Shown here one piece after another: positions 1 through 7,901 of a DNA stretch of 64,000 nt (positions within the stretch are counted from its first letter, which is position 1; every line of letters starts with the position of its first letter). Origin of the DNA: Cupriavidus laharis (GTDB lineage: Bacteria > Pseudomonadota > Gammaproteobacteria > Burkholderiales > Burkholderiaceae); NCBI RefSeq assembly GCF_914271435.1, contig NZ_CAJZAI010000001.1, forward strand, positions 186,001 to 250,000, given 5' to 3'. The translations under genes were made by a program, and so were the position numbers. Below the pieces are notes generated by a model, which was given only the letters and a program-made list of their open reading frames with translations, did no database searches and was not told the origin of the DNA.

Positions 1-817
1 CATAGATGCGCTCGCTCTGGTCCAGCACGCCGATCGACAGGGGGTCGATGTTCTGGCCCATATCGAAGAGGATGAAGTCATAGTTCAGCTGTGCGACAGA
101 CAGGATCCACTCCAGCTTGTCCTTCTGGATCATTGTGGCCTTGACCGGATCCGTGGCTCCGGCGAGCACATCGAAGCCACTGTCAACGTGGACCAGGCAG
201 GCATCGAGGAAGGCGGCGTCCATGCGCTCAATCTGGCCGCAGATGTCGGGGAGCGTGGACGGCGGTGTCTTGTCGCTGACGATGTGGGTCAGGTCGCCGA
301 AGTGCCGGTTCAGGTCCACCACCAGCACGCGTTTTCCGTGTTGCCTGGCAATCGTGTCGCCGAGGTTGGCGGTGACGAAGCTTGTACCCACGCCGCCCTT
401 GCACGAGATCACCGAGATGACCTGCGCGGCTTCATGCGTGCGCGGCACGTGGGTGGCTTCGACACGCTTCAGGGCCTCGGCCAGCTGTGCCTTGTCCAGC
501 GGCCATGACAGCACGTCGCGGATGCCGGCGCGCATCGCCTTGATCAACACATCCGGACCCGGCGCCTGCGTGACCAGGATGCAGGGCAGGTCGGAGTGTT
601 GCTGGCGCAGGGCCTCGATGGACAGCATCTGTGCCGGGCCGAGGTCCGGCAGCTCCACGATCAGCAGGTCCGCCATGCGCAGGCGGCTGGCATGGAGCGG
701 GAAGCGGGCCAGGCCTTCCTGAAGCGACATGGCCCGGAAGTTCCCGACGGCGGCACAGAGTCGGCTGATCTCGGTCAGCCGTTCGGTGTTCTCGGATGCG
801 ATCAGGATCTTCAGCAT
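1..817 (-). CDS. cpaE: Tad pilus assembly ATPase CpaE/TadZ, partial (C-terminus off the left edge)
   Basis: About 272 codons are visible; the 3' part lies outside the window. The first ~110 residues read as a receiver-like domain (MLKILIASENTERL...), followed by a MinD/ParA-type ATPase with a deviant Walker A motif (CKGGVGTS) and the following strand VLVVDLNRHFGDL. In Tad systems CpaE/TadZ is the cytoplasmic protein that positions the assembly machine at the pole. The start at 817 has GAGGAC upstream. It is the last visible gene of the minus-strand operon and follows the small lipoprotein gene by 65 bp; cpaF, tadB and tadC would be expected further left. The assignment rests on domain architecture plus context. 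Confidence 0.9.
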   Translation of the reverse strand, partial: MLKILIASENTERLTEISRLCAAVGNFRAMSLQEGLARFPLHASRLRMADLLIVELPDLGPAQMLSIEALRQQHSDLPCILVTQAPGPDVLIKAMRAGIRDVLSWPLDKAQLAEALKRVEATHVPRTHEAAQVISVISCKGGVGTSFVTANLGDTIARQHGKRVLVVDLNRHFGDLTHIVSDKTPPSTLPDICGQIERMDAAFLDACLVHVDSGFDVLAGATDPVKATMIQKDKLEWILSVAQLNYDFILFDMGQNIDPLSIGVLDQSERIY

Positions 818-882
818 GGTGTCCTCACGAGTCTCTGTTCTAGTTAGCCTGGGACGGAAGCGATGGCGAGCCTGTGGCGGAC

Positions 883-1227
883 TCAGCGTGAGCTGCCCCC
901 GCCCATGCCCATGCCGCCGTAGCCGCCCGCGCCGAAATCGACCGAGAAGCCGCCTGGCGCGCCGCCGGCCGTCTGCATGCGGCTCAGCGAGCGGTCAAAG
1001 TTCCGCATCGCGGCCACCGCGGTCTTGCCGTCGGTACCGGTGACCGTTGGCAATCCGGCCGGCGCATCGGGGTTGATGATCTGCATCTGGGTGACCGTGG
1101 CGAGCGCCACGCCACGTTGCCCGTCCCACACCGGGGTGGATGTCATGCAGGCTGACAGCCCGAGGCAGGACAGGGTGCCCAGCACCAGGGCGGCAGCGCC
1201 GCGCGAAAGCTTCGAGATCTTGCTCAT
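883..1227 (-). CDS. Small Tad-locus lipoprotein
   Basis: A 114-residue protein with a lipoprotein signal peptide (hydrophobic stretch then LSAC lipobox, Cys about residue 27), a central segment MQIINPDAPAGLPTVTG, and a glycine- and methionine-rich tail (GGYGGMGMGGGSSR). It sits between the secretin gene cpaC (33 bp upstream) and cpaE, the position held by the lipoprotein CpaD/RcpB-type partner in other Tad loci, but I see no sequence hallmark that makes it CpaD. A role as an outer-membrane accessory of the secretin is inferred from context only. The start has GGAGAA seven bases upstream. Confidence 0.8.
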   Translation of the reverse strand: MSKISKLSRGAAALVLGTLSCLGLSACMTSTPVWDGQRGVALATVTQMQIINPDAPAGLPTVTGTDGKTAVAAMRNFDRSLSRMQTAGGAPGGFSVDFGAGGYGGMGMGGGSSR

Positions 1228-1260
1228 GGTCGTTCTCCGGTTTGCTGATGGCGCGGCCGC

Positions 1261-3162
1261 TCAGTTGCTGCCCGATGCGGCGCCGGACGTTGCCGTGCCG
1301 GCGGTCCGAGCCTGCGCCAGCCGCGCAGCGGTGGCTTCGATGCGTGCGATGCGTGCAGCGGTGTCCTCGGGCGGCGGCAGCGCCGCCACGCTGCGCACTG
1401 ATGCATCGGCCGGCTTTGGTGCAGCGGCCGCTGGCTGCGGGGCCGTCGGGGCCGGTGAAGGGGGCGTTGCCGGGGACGGAACCGCCACAGCGGACGGTTC
1501 GTCCAGCGGCCGGCCAATCGGCATGGCGGAGATCGACGTGGCCGGGGTGGCTTCGCTGCGAGGCGCCGACGGTGCAGTGGCGGGCGCTGCGGCCGGGGCC
1601 GGGGCGGCCGGCTGCGACGGGGCAGGGGCCGGGGCGGGCGGTGCATTGCGCCTGCCTTCCAGGTTGCCCATGAAGTACAGGGAGAACGGGTCTGGCGTGG
1701 CGAAGCTGTCGGTGGGCAGCGGATAGTTGTTGTTCGGCAGCGGCTTGACCAGGCGCGGCGTGATGATGAACACCAGTTCGGTCAGGTCCTGCTGGTACTG
1801 CGTGCTGCGGAACAGCGTGCCCAGCACCGGCACTTCACCCGCGCCCGGCAGCGCCTTGAGAGAACCGCGTGCGCTGTCCTGCAGCAGGCCTCCGATGGCA
1901 AAGCTCTCGCCATCACGCATCTGCACCGTGGTGGACGCACGGCGGGTGGTGATGAGCGGAAGCACGGTCTGGCCCGCCAATGAACTGCCGCTGACGGTTG
2001 CGCCCGTGGGCGACAGCTCCGACACTTCCGGCGCCACCTTCAGGTGGATGCGGCCATTGGCGAGTACTGTCGGCGTGAACTTCAGCCCCACACCGAACTC
2101 TTCTTCCTGCAGCGTGACGGTGCCGGCGCCGTTCAGCACATTGGCCTGCGCCACCGGGATGTAGATCTTGCCGCCGGCGAGGAAGCTGGCTTCCTGACCG
2201 CTAATGGTAACGAGGTTCGGCTCGGCCAGGATTTTGACCAGGCTGTCGTTCTTCTGCGCGTCAACCGCAAATTGGAATGGCTTGTTGTTGGCCTTGCTGC
2301 CGAAGATCGCCGCGGAGGCGCCCGTCAGCAGCGACGTCACCAGGCCGCCGGTCCAGGAGCCGAAGCCGCCTTGCAGGTTCACCGACGTGCCGAGCTGGTT
2401 CAGCAGCGTCTTCGAGACCTCCGCCACCTTCACTTCGAGCATCACCTGTTGCGGCGTGTCGACCGACATCATGTTGAGCACGCCGCCCTTCTTGCCGGCG
2501 TCACCGCCACCGCCCTGCGCCGCATTGGCATAGGCCTGCGCGATGTCCATGGCCTGCAGGGCCGATTGCGCATTGGTGACACTGCCGGTCAGCACCAGGT
2601 TGTCTGCGGCGGTCATCACGCGGATGCCTGGCTCGCCGGGCAGGAGCTGGCTGAGCGATGTCTGCAGCCCACCGGCGTCGGCGTTGACCACCACGTTGAT
2701 GATGCTGCAGCTGCCGCTGCGGCCCTGCACGATCATGTTGGTGGTTCCCACCGCGCGCCCGAGTACATAGAGCGTCTGCGGCGATACCATCGTGGCCTGA
2801 ACGACGTTCGGGTTGCCCAGCGTGCGATTGCGTACCGGTTCCTGCAGCGTGATCAACTGAGACTTGCCGACAGGAACGATCACGCTCGACTCATGGCGGA
2901 CCGAGCCGGTGCAATTGGGGCCGCGTGCGTCAGCGGCCGGCACCGGCGGTGCGGACCCGACCGGCGCAGCGCCGGCGGGCGTCATGCTGATGGTCATCTG
3001 CATCGGCGCCTGGGGCGCCTTGCCTGCTGACGGCGCGGTGGCCTTGGTGAGGTTGCCGGCCTCGATGGCGGTTTGCGCCGCGGCGGCCAGCGGTGTGCAG
3101 AGGATGGCAGCCAGCACCAGGATGCGGGTGCCGCTGGCGGCTTCGGATCGTTTCTGGTTCAT
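1261..3162 (-). CDS. cpaC: Tad pilus secretin CpaC/RcpA
   Basis: A 633-residue outer-membrane secretin through which the Flp pilus would pass. After a signal peptide (VLAAILCTPLAAAAQ) comes the N-terminal pilus-associated segment (residues ~95-160, with VPVGKSQLITL and VLGRAVGTTNMIV), a BON-like part, then the secretin core with VEVKVAEVSK-like MLEVKVAEVSKTLLNQ, GGLLQDS and VPVLGTLFRSTQYQ... LVFIITPRLVKP. The core ends near residue 480. The last ~130 residues are a Pro/Ala-rich tail with a short helical end (AARIARIEATAARLAQ), which is unusual for a secretin. A strong GGGGGAGA Shine-Dalgarno precedes the start. It lies directly downstream of cpaB. Confidence 0.93.
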   Translation of the reverse strand: MNQKRSEAASGTRILVLAAILCTPLAAAAQTAIEAGNLTKATAPSAGKAPQAPMQMTISMTPAGAAPVGSAPPVPAADARGPNCTGSVRHESSVIVPVGKSQLITLQEPVRNRTLGNPNVVQATMVSPQTLYVLGRAVGTTNMIVQGRSGSCSIINVVVNADAGGLQTSLSQLLPGEPGIRVMTAADNLVLTGSVTNAQSALQAMDIAQAYANAAQGGGGDAGKKGGVLNMMSVDTPQQVMLEVKVAEVSKTLLNQLGTSVNLQGGFGSWTGGLVTSLLTGASAAIFGSKANNKPFQFAVDAQKNDSLVKILAEPNLVTISGQEASFLAGGKIYIPVAQANVLNGAGTVTLQEEEFGVGLKFTPTVLANGRIHLKVAPEVSELSPTGATVSGSSLAGQTVLPLITTRRASTTVQMRDGESFAIGGLLQDSARGSLKALPGAGEVPVLGTLFRSTQYQQDLTELVFIITPRLVKPLPNNNYPLPTDSFATPDPFSLYFMGNLEGRRNAPPAPAPAPSQPAAPAPAAAPATAPSAPRSEATPATSISAMPIGRPLDEPSAVAVPSPATPPSPAPTAPQPAAAAPKPADASVRSVAALPPPEDTAARIARIEATAARLAQARTAGTATSGAASGSN

Positions 3163-3227
3163 TTTGAATCTCCCCCCGGAGAGGCTGTGTTGCAGCTCGA
3201 AATTCGTGGGTGCCGTGCGCTACGAGA

Positions 3228-4070
3228 TCAGAAGCACTCGACACCGCCCTGGATGCCTGCCAGCACGCCGATGCAGTTGCCCGAGCGCGGCTGTGCTGCC
3301 ACCGTGCGGGTCTTGACCACGGTGCGCGTTTGCGTCTGCGTGACCACCTTGACCGGCGGCGCTTCCAGCGCCTTGCCCAGCAGCGTGCCCTTGGTGGCGC
3401 CACCAGTGTTGATGTCGGCCACGTCCATCTGGTTGCGCAGCACCAGCGACAGGGTCCCCACGCTGCGCGCCACGTCCAGCTTCTCGGCCTGATCTGGTGT
3501 GACCTCCAACGTCACCGCATTGACCACCTTCGGCTGGGTGTCGTCGCGGCTGACCTGCTGCGCCACCGCCAGCACCAGGATCTTCTCGAGCACGATCTTC
3601 GAGATGTTGCTGTTCTGCGTGCTCTTGGCATCTTCATTGGTATTGACGATCACGTCGACGAAGTTGCCCGGCAGCGCAAAGCCGGCCACGCCCACCACAT
3701 CGTTGACGCGCACCGTGATGGCTCGCTTGCCGTCGTTGATGACGGCGGACAGTCCGCCCTTGGTTCCTACGGGGGCGAGCTTGGCATCGAGAATGGGCTC
3801 GCCGCGCTGCAGGCTGGTTCGAACCACGCGGCCTTCCAGCAATTTCAGGTCTTCGAATGCACCGGGCGGCACGCTGGCCGTCGGCCAGTTGACCAGGCGC
3901 AACTGGCTGCCGTTCAGCGGTTGCCCCAGATTCAGGTCGTTGGCGGCTACCACGACCTGTTTGACTGAACTGGACGATTGCTCCATCAGCCATCGCGACG
4001 CCGATACCACAGCCGCTACGCCGGCGAGCAGGGCAATCAGCAGCATCAGGATTGCACGTGTGTTCTTCAT
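3228..4070 (-). CDS. cpaB: Tad pilus assembly protein CpaB/RcpC
   Basis: A 280-residue periplasmic protein anchored by one N-terminal membrane segment (ILMLLIALLAGVAAVVSA). A SAF domain follows (VVVAANDLNLGQPLNGSQLRLVNWP, then EGRVVRTSLQRGEPIL), and the RcpC/CpaB domain contains GKRAITVRVNDVVGVAGF and LPGNFVDVIV. CpaB-family proteins stabilise or gate the secretin. Two cysteines close the C-terminus (GNCIG, VECF), possibly a disulphide. The gene follows the AAA ATPase gene by 40 bp and precedes cpaC by 65 bp; GGGGAGAG lies before the start. Confidence 0.93.
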   Translation of the reverse strand: MKNTRAILMLLIALLAGVAAVVSASRWLMEQSSSSVKQVVVAANDLNLGQPLNGSQLRLVNWPTASVPPGAFEDLKLLEGRVVRTSLQRGEPILDAKLAPVGTKGGLSAVINDGKRAITVRVNDVVGVAGFALPGNFVDVIVNTNEDAKSTQNSNISKIVLEKILVLAVAQQVSRDDTQPKVVNAVTLEVTPDQAEKLDVARSVGTLSLVLRNQMDVADINTGGATKGTLLGKALEAPPVKVVTQTQTRTVVKTRTVAAQPRSGNCIGVLAGIQGGVECF

Positions 4071-4110
4071 GATGACTCTCCCCTAGAAGTTCCGTGTGGG
4101 CTGGTACTGT

Positions 4111-5529
4111 TCAGCTTGCCGTGCGCTGGTCGAGGGACCAGTGATGGCGGTTGCTGGCGGGTGGCATGCCCTCAGCCGAGGCTCGCAGGCCGTAATAGGC
4201 TTGCCACGCGGCCAGCAGTCCCTCCTGGGTAACCTGCGGCGCATGGCCGTGATAGCGCACGCCCGACGCGACCAGGCGCAGCAGGTCGCGCGGGAGGCAG
4301 GCCAGCAGCGGCATGTCGCTCTCGTAATGCAGGCTGTCGACCAGGAAGTCGAATACGGTTTCAGCACTGGTCAGCCCGAAGTCAGCGACCGTGCGCTGGT
4401 ACACCTCTCGGTAGTCATCGACCGATAGCGGCCCCACGTAGAGCTTGCTGCCGAGCCGGCGCAGAAAGGCGTCGTCGCCGAGCTCCGATGGCTCGAGGTT
4501 GGTCGAGAACACTGGCCAGACGTCGAAGGGCACCGAAAAGCGTACGCCGGTCTGCAGCGTGAACATGTCGACGGAACGGTCCAGTGGCACGATCCAGCGG
4601 TTGAGCAGGTCGTCGACGCCCACCAGCTGCCGGCCAAGATCATCGACAATGTAGATGCCGTTGTTGGCCTTCATATGCGGCGGTGCCTGGTAGAAGCCCG
4701 CGGTGCGGTCGTAGCGCAGGTCCAGCATGGACAGCGTGAGTTCGCCGCCGGACAGCACCACAGGTCGGTGGCACAGGACCCAGCGACGATCCAGCGAGCG
4801 GCGTGCCAGCGACGCTTCGCTTTCACTGAAGGGCACGTGAACCAGGGGGTCGAATACCTGGATGATCTCACCGGCCACGGTAATGGCATGTGGCACTGGC
4901 ACCGCACCCGGCAGCAGCATGCCTAGACGCTGCGCCAGGTAGGTCTTGCCGCTGCCGGCAGGGCCGTAGATCATCAGCGCACGGCAGGTGTTGAGCGCCA
5001 TGCCGATGGCGTCCAGCAGATGGACCGGGATTACCAGGTCATGGAAGGCCGCGGTGACATCGGCCTTGGTGACAGAGCCATGGCTGACCGAGTGGTGCTT
5101 GACGGCTTCGACATAAGCATCCAGGGTGACGGGTGCCGGGCCGTTGTAGCTGCAGCGCGCGGAAGCCTCGGCGGCACGCGTATAGCCGGCATCGGTGAGG
5201 CGGAAGCGTACGTCCAGGTCGCTCGCGCCCCGGTGCGCGATTTCCAGCAGGCGCTCGCGTACGGCGACTGAAGCGATTTCGTTGACCACGACAGCGGGGA
5301 GCTTCAGCGTGTCGATCAGCACTGCCAGCGTAACCGTGCGGTGCAGATACGCAGCCTTCATCAGCAGGCCCAGCAGCTGGGCGATCTCTAGCCCCGTATC
5401 GGCGATGGTACGCGGGAGCATATGCCAGGGAGGAAGGGACGTCGTGCCATGGTCGCCATTGGAACTTCTGCCTGTCGTGACGGGCTCGAGGAGCCGTGGT
5501 GCGTGACCCGTGTCGTGGTGCTCGTTCAT
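4111..5529 (-). CDS. AAA ATPase embedded in the Tad operon
   Basis: A 472-residue cytoplasmic protein with no membrane segment. Residues ~40-135 look like a helical or winged-helix region. The ATPase domain starts near residue 185 and has a clear Walker A (GPAGSGKT), a Walker B-like strand with two acidic residues (GIYIVDDLGRQ), and a sensor-like STN (VFSTNLEPSEL) followed by an FLRRLGSKLYVGP segment. It is not CpaF/TadA, whose VirB11-type GSTGTGKT/His-box architecture is absent, nor CpaE. Its place between the prepilin peptidase and cpaB, with AGGGGAC before the start, argues for a pilus-linked role, for example remodelling or regulation. The exact function is unknown. Confidence 0.8.
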   Translation of the reverse strand: MNEHHDTGHAPRLLEPVTTGRSSNGDHGTTSLPPWHMLPRTIADTGLEIAQLLGLLMKAAYLHRTVTLAVLIDTLKLPAVVVNEIASVAVRERLLEIAHRGASDLDVRFRLTDAGYTRAAEASARCSYNGPAPVTLDAYVEAVKHHSVSHGSVTKADVTAAFHDLVIPVHLLDAIGMALNTCRALMIYGPAGSGKTYLAQRLGMLLPGAVPVPHAITVAGEIIQVFDPLVHVPFSESEASLARRSLDRRWVLCHRPVVLSGGELTLSMLDLRYDRTAGFYQAPPHMKANNGIYIVDDLGRQLVGVDDLLNRWIVPLDRSVDMFTLQTGVRFSVPFDVWPVFSTNLEPSELGDDAFLRRLGSKLYVGPLSVDDYREVYQRTVADFGLTSAETVFDFLVDSLHYESDMPLLACLPRDLLRLVASGVRYHGHAPQVTQEGLLAAWQAYYGLRASAEGMPPASNRHHWSLDQRTAS

Positions 5530-5600
5530 TGCCGTCCCCTGTTTGCTCGTTCTCGTGTTCGTTAATGCATCCGTTAGTGGGCGCGATGGTGTTGTCTGCG

Positions 5601-6104
5601 CTATGTGCTGGCGAACAGCATGACCAAGGTGCCGGCGGCGATCGCCGCGCCGTAGGGGATGGATCCGACGGAGGGGCCTCTTTCGCCCGTTCGCAGGATC
5701 ACGCCGATGTTGCGTACCAATTGCCTTTGCTGGCGAGACTTAAGCACCAGTACGATTGCCCAGACGCCACCCAGCAAGAACGTCACCATGGCAATTTGGA
5801 AAGCTAGCGTGGCACCCAGCCATGCGCCTGTGGCGGCCATCAGCTTTACATCGCCGGCGGCCATGCCGCGCAGCAGATAGAAGGGCAGGAAGATGCTGAG
5901 GCCGGTGAGCCATCCGAGCGCCCAGCCCGCTACGCCGCCACCAGCGCCGTGGATCGCCATCTGCACGGGCAATGCAAGCATCCAGGCGCTGAACGTTAGC
6001 CAATTCGGAATGCGTCTGCGGTGCAGGTCGATGGCGGCTGCCGTCAGCACCAGAGAGATGACGACGGGGGCAACAAAGGGCGAGAGGGTCGAGGTGGCGG
6101 ACAT
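5601..6104 (-). CDS. cpaA: Prepilin peptidase CpaA/TadV
   Basis: A 167-residue polytopic inner-membrane aspartyl protease that would remove the leader of the Flp prepilins. The two catalytic aspartates of the A24 family are visible: D in AAAIDLHRRRIPNWL (about residue 26) and D in AAGDVKLMAATGAWLG (about residue 84), with the typical GD motif. It lacks the N-methyltransferase domain of PilD, as expected for a short CpaA-type enzyme. It lies directly downstream of the three flp genes. No strong Shine-Dalgarno is seen, which suggests translation depends on the upstream operon. Confidence 0.93.
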   Translation of the reverse strand: MSATSTLSPFVAPVVISLVLTAAAIDLHRRRIPNWLTFSAWMLALPVQMAIHGAGGGVAGWALGWLTGLSIFLPFYLLRGMAAGDVKLMAATGAWLGATLAFQIAMVTFLLGGVWAIVLVLKSRQQRQLVRNIGVILRTGERGPSVGSIPYGAAIAAGTLVMLFAST

Positions 6105-6141
6105 GGCGGGCTTGGCTCGTTTCAGGTTGGCACAGCCCGAG

Positions 6142-6315
6142 TCAGGGCATTCTTGCCGCGATCATTTGGTAGAGCCCCAGGACACTGCCACCCAGAGCGC
6201 TGACAGCACTGACGATGACCATAGCGATCAGTGCACCCAACAATGCATACTCGATCGACGTTACGCCTTGCGTGTCGCGCTGCAATAATCTGCATAGGAC
6301 AATGAAGCCGGGCAT
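6142..6315 (-). CDS. Flp-type pilin 3 (divergent copy)
   Basis: A 57-residue prepilin. The cleavage region reads QG/VTSIEYALLGALIAM: glycine at -1, Glu at +5 and Tyr at +6, the Flp signature, followed by a hydrophobic helix. I take the ATG at 6315 because CAGGAG lies eight bases upstream; longer readings from further upstream are less likely. It differs clearly from the two pilins upstream (ALLGALIAMV versus GLIAALIAIV, and a different C-terminus LGLYQMIAARMP), so it may be a minor pilin rather than the main subunit. Confidence 0.88.
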   Translation of the reverse strand: MPGFIVLCRLLQRDTQGVTSIEYALLGALIAMVIVSAVSALGGSVLGLYQMIAARMP

Positions 6316-6386
6316 AGTGATCTCCTGGATCCGACTGGCACAGACATGGGCGGCGCATCTGCTCACCCCTTCGTGTGAATGGCCGG

Positions 6387-6560
6387 TTAGGGTAGCTCCG
6401 TGGCGATATAGCTGAACACGTTGCTCAGGCTTGTACCGATTGCCGTAAGCGAGGTAATGATGACGATAGCGATAAGCGCGGCAATCAAGCCATACTCGAT
6501 CGCGGTAACGCCGTTGTCGTCACGTTGGAATGCTTTCAGTTGGGCGATGAGGGTACGCAT
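6387..6560 (-). CDS. flp: Flp-type pilin 2
   Basis: A 57-residue prepilin, MRTLIAQLKAFQRDDNG then VTAIEYGLIAALIAIVIIT and C-terminus FSYIATELP. The cleavage site is G17/V18 with Glu22 and Tyr23, the canonical Flp pair. It closely resembles the next pilin upstream (TAIEYGLIAALIA and the GTSLSN...TELP end are shared), so the two are recent tandem duplicates. GAGGAAA lies before the ATG. The product would be processed by the adjacent CpaA-type peptidase and polymerised by the Tad machine. Confidence 0.9.
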   Translation of the reverse strand: MRTLIAQLKAFQRDDNGVTAIEYGLIAALIAIVIITSLTAIGTSLSNVFSYIATELP

Positions 6561-6654
6561 TCTGCTTTCCTCTGTTTGGCGTTAGGGATTCATTGAGATG
6601 TGGCGTGCGGCGTGGGGGGCACCGTGCACCCCACGCCGAGTCAGCGCCCGCTGC

Positions 6655-6828
6655 TCAGGGGAGTTCCGTTGAGATATAGGTGAAGAGGTTGCTCAGGCTT
6701 GTACCCACTGCTGTCACCGCGGTAATGATTGCAACGGCGATCAGCGCTGCGATAAGGCCATACTCGATGGCGGTGACGCCGTTTTCATCACGGGCGAATT
6801 GCTTCAGGGCGTAGGTCAGGCGTTGCAT
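6655..6828 (-). CDS. flp: Flp-type pilin 1 (first gene of the operon)
   Basis: A 57-residue prepilin, MQRLTYALKQFARDENG/VTAIEYGLIAALIAVAII, ending LFTYISTELP. It has G at -1, E at +5 and Y at +6. It is the promoter-proximal gene of the minus-strand Tad operon and has the best Shine-Dalgarno of the three pilins (AAGGAG, six bases from the ATG), so it is the likeliest major pilin. A perfect 6-bp dyad (GGGAGA-AA-TCTCCC) lies 18 bases upstream of the ATG. Confidence 0.92.
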   Translation of the reverse strand: MQRLTYALKQFARDENGVTAIEYGLIAALIAVAIITAVTAVGTSLSNLFTYISTELP

Positions 6829-6846
6829 GACAATCTCCTTATATTG

Positions 6847-6860
6847 GGGAGAAATCTCCC
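6847..6860. promoter_or_regulatory. Small dyad just upstream of flp1
   Basis: GGGAGA and TCTCCC form a perfect 6-bp inverted repeat with a 2-bp centre, immediately before the flp1 ribosome binding site on the minus strand. It could be an operator or a leader hairpin; nothing identifies the regulator. Confidence 0.35.
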
Positions 6861-7073
6861 GGGCTTCATACAGACAACTTAGGTTTCATTCAGTGGGGTG
6901 AAGTGGCGGCTCGGCGGCGCGCAGATGGCGCAGGCGTGGAACGGCCAGCGGCCAACTCCTGCATGTGCCACTCGTAGGCTGCGTGCGTGCAGTCGCCGCT
7001 CCACAGAGGCATGCATGCAACTTGCCGCACGTTCTGCATGGCCTGCGGACATCGAGACCGAGACGCGGAATGG

Positions 7074-7106
7074 CACGCCACCGCCGCTGCGGGCGGCGGT
7101 GGCGTG
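7074..7106. other. Strong 14-bp GC-rich hairpin upstream of flp
   Basis: CACGCCACCGCCGC (7074-7087) and its exact reverse complement GCGGCGGTGGCGTG (7093-7106) are separated by five bases. There is no T-tract on either side, so it is not a classical terminator. It lies about 245 bp upstream of the flp1 start and could be a leader structure or a protein-binding dyad. Confidence 0.6.
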
Positions 7107-7557
7107 ACCGGTGTGCCGGTGCGATATGGCGGGCCAAGGTGCAGTTGGCATGGTAAGGCTCCCCGTGTTCGACTTTGCTGCCAGCAAACACTGTGCTGGC
7201 CGTCGCGGCTTTCCTGGCTACGGCGCCGCATGCCTGGCATAGGCAAACTGCGGGCCAGCCATGCTGGAGTCCTTGTGGCTCAAGGCTTTTCGGGAAGTTC
7301 GTGCCTCGGGCGGAGTAGGGTGCCGGCCTGAAAGCGGGGTTCTGGCCCTCCGTCGTTGCCAGCCGGAAACGCGCGCCGCGCAAGCAATTTCGGATGACGA
7401 GACTTATGGATGAGGGCGGGTTCAAATGGCCGCAGTGCGCAATCGTGCAGTGCAGATGAGCTTCTCATCCAAAGGCATGAGGCGGCCACGACGATCTGGT
7501 GCTCCTTGTACCTCGATTGGGTTGTCAATGGCGATGCGCAGTGGTGTGCCGGTTGAT

Positions 7558-7587
7558 ACTGACCAACAGATGGACGAGTTGGTCAGT
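7558..7587. promoter_or_regulatory. 10-bp perfect dyad, candidate operator
   Basis: ACTGACCAAC (7558-7567) is repeated inverted as GTTGGTCAGT (7578-7587) with a 10-base spacer, so half-site centres are about two helical turns apart, as expected for a dimeric regulator. It is about 315 bp upstream of the first GT87 gene and 730 bp upstream of flp1. No regulator can be named. Confidence 0.45.
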
Positions 7588-7901
7588 CGCCGGTCTCATG
7601 TTTCCGAATAGAAACGCTCCGGCTTACGGGCTTTGTCCCAGAGCACACGCCCGGGCATTGCGACAACCTGGAATTCCTTGTGTGCAAGCACCTTTCGCGA
7701 AGCAAGGGTGGCGTGATTCAGGATGGAAACGCGGGCGGTCGTGGCCGAGCATCATGGTGCCGTCGCATGCATGCCGGCGGAAAGCGCGCCTTGCGTTAAC
7801 GACCCGGCGCAACAAGACTAAGCCAAGACTAGGCACTCAAGGTGCCGAAGAAATTTGCGGGGCTGCACGCTTGCGCACACACAATGAAACGGGGAATTCT
7901 C

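Larger units (their letters stand above)
6829..7901. other. Gene-poor region between the Tad operon and the glycosylation island
   Basis: About 1.07 kb without a convincing gene. Open frames exist on both strands (longest about 180 codons on the minus strand, 6886-7425), but their products are Arg/Ala/His-rich, lack domains or credible starts, and overlap each other. The region must hold the promoter of the minus-strand flp operon and that of the plus-strand GT87 gene. It contains a 14-bp hairpin (7074-7106), a 10-bp dyad (7558-7587) and a smaller dyad at 7455-7469. Confidence 0.6.

Noticed and set aside
6886..7425. 179-codon minus-strand frame upstream of flp
   Set aside because: Arg/Ala/His-rich, overlaps two other weak frames, no domain, no ribosome binding site.
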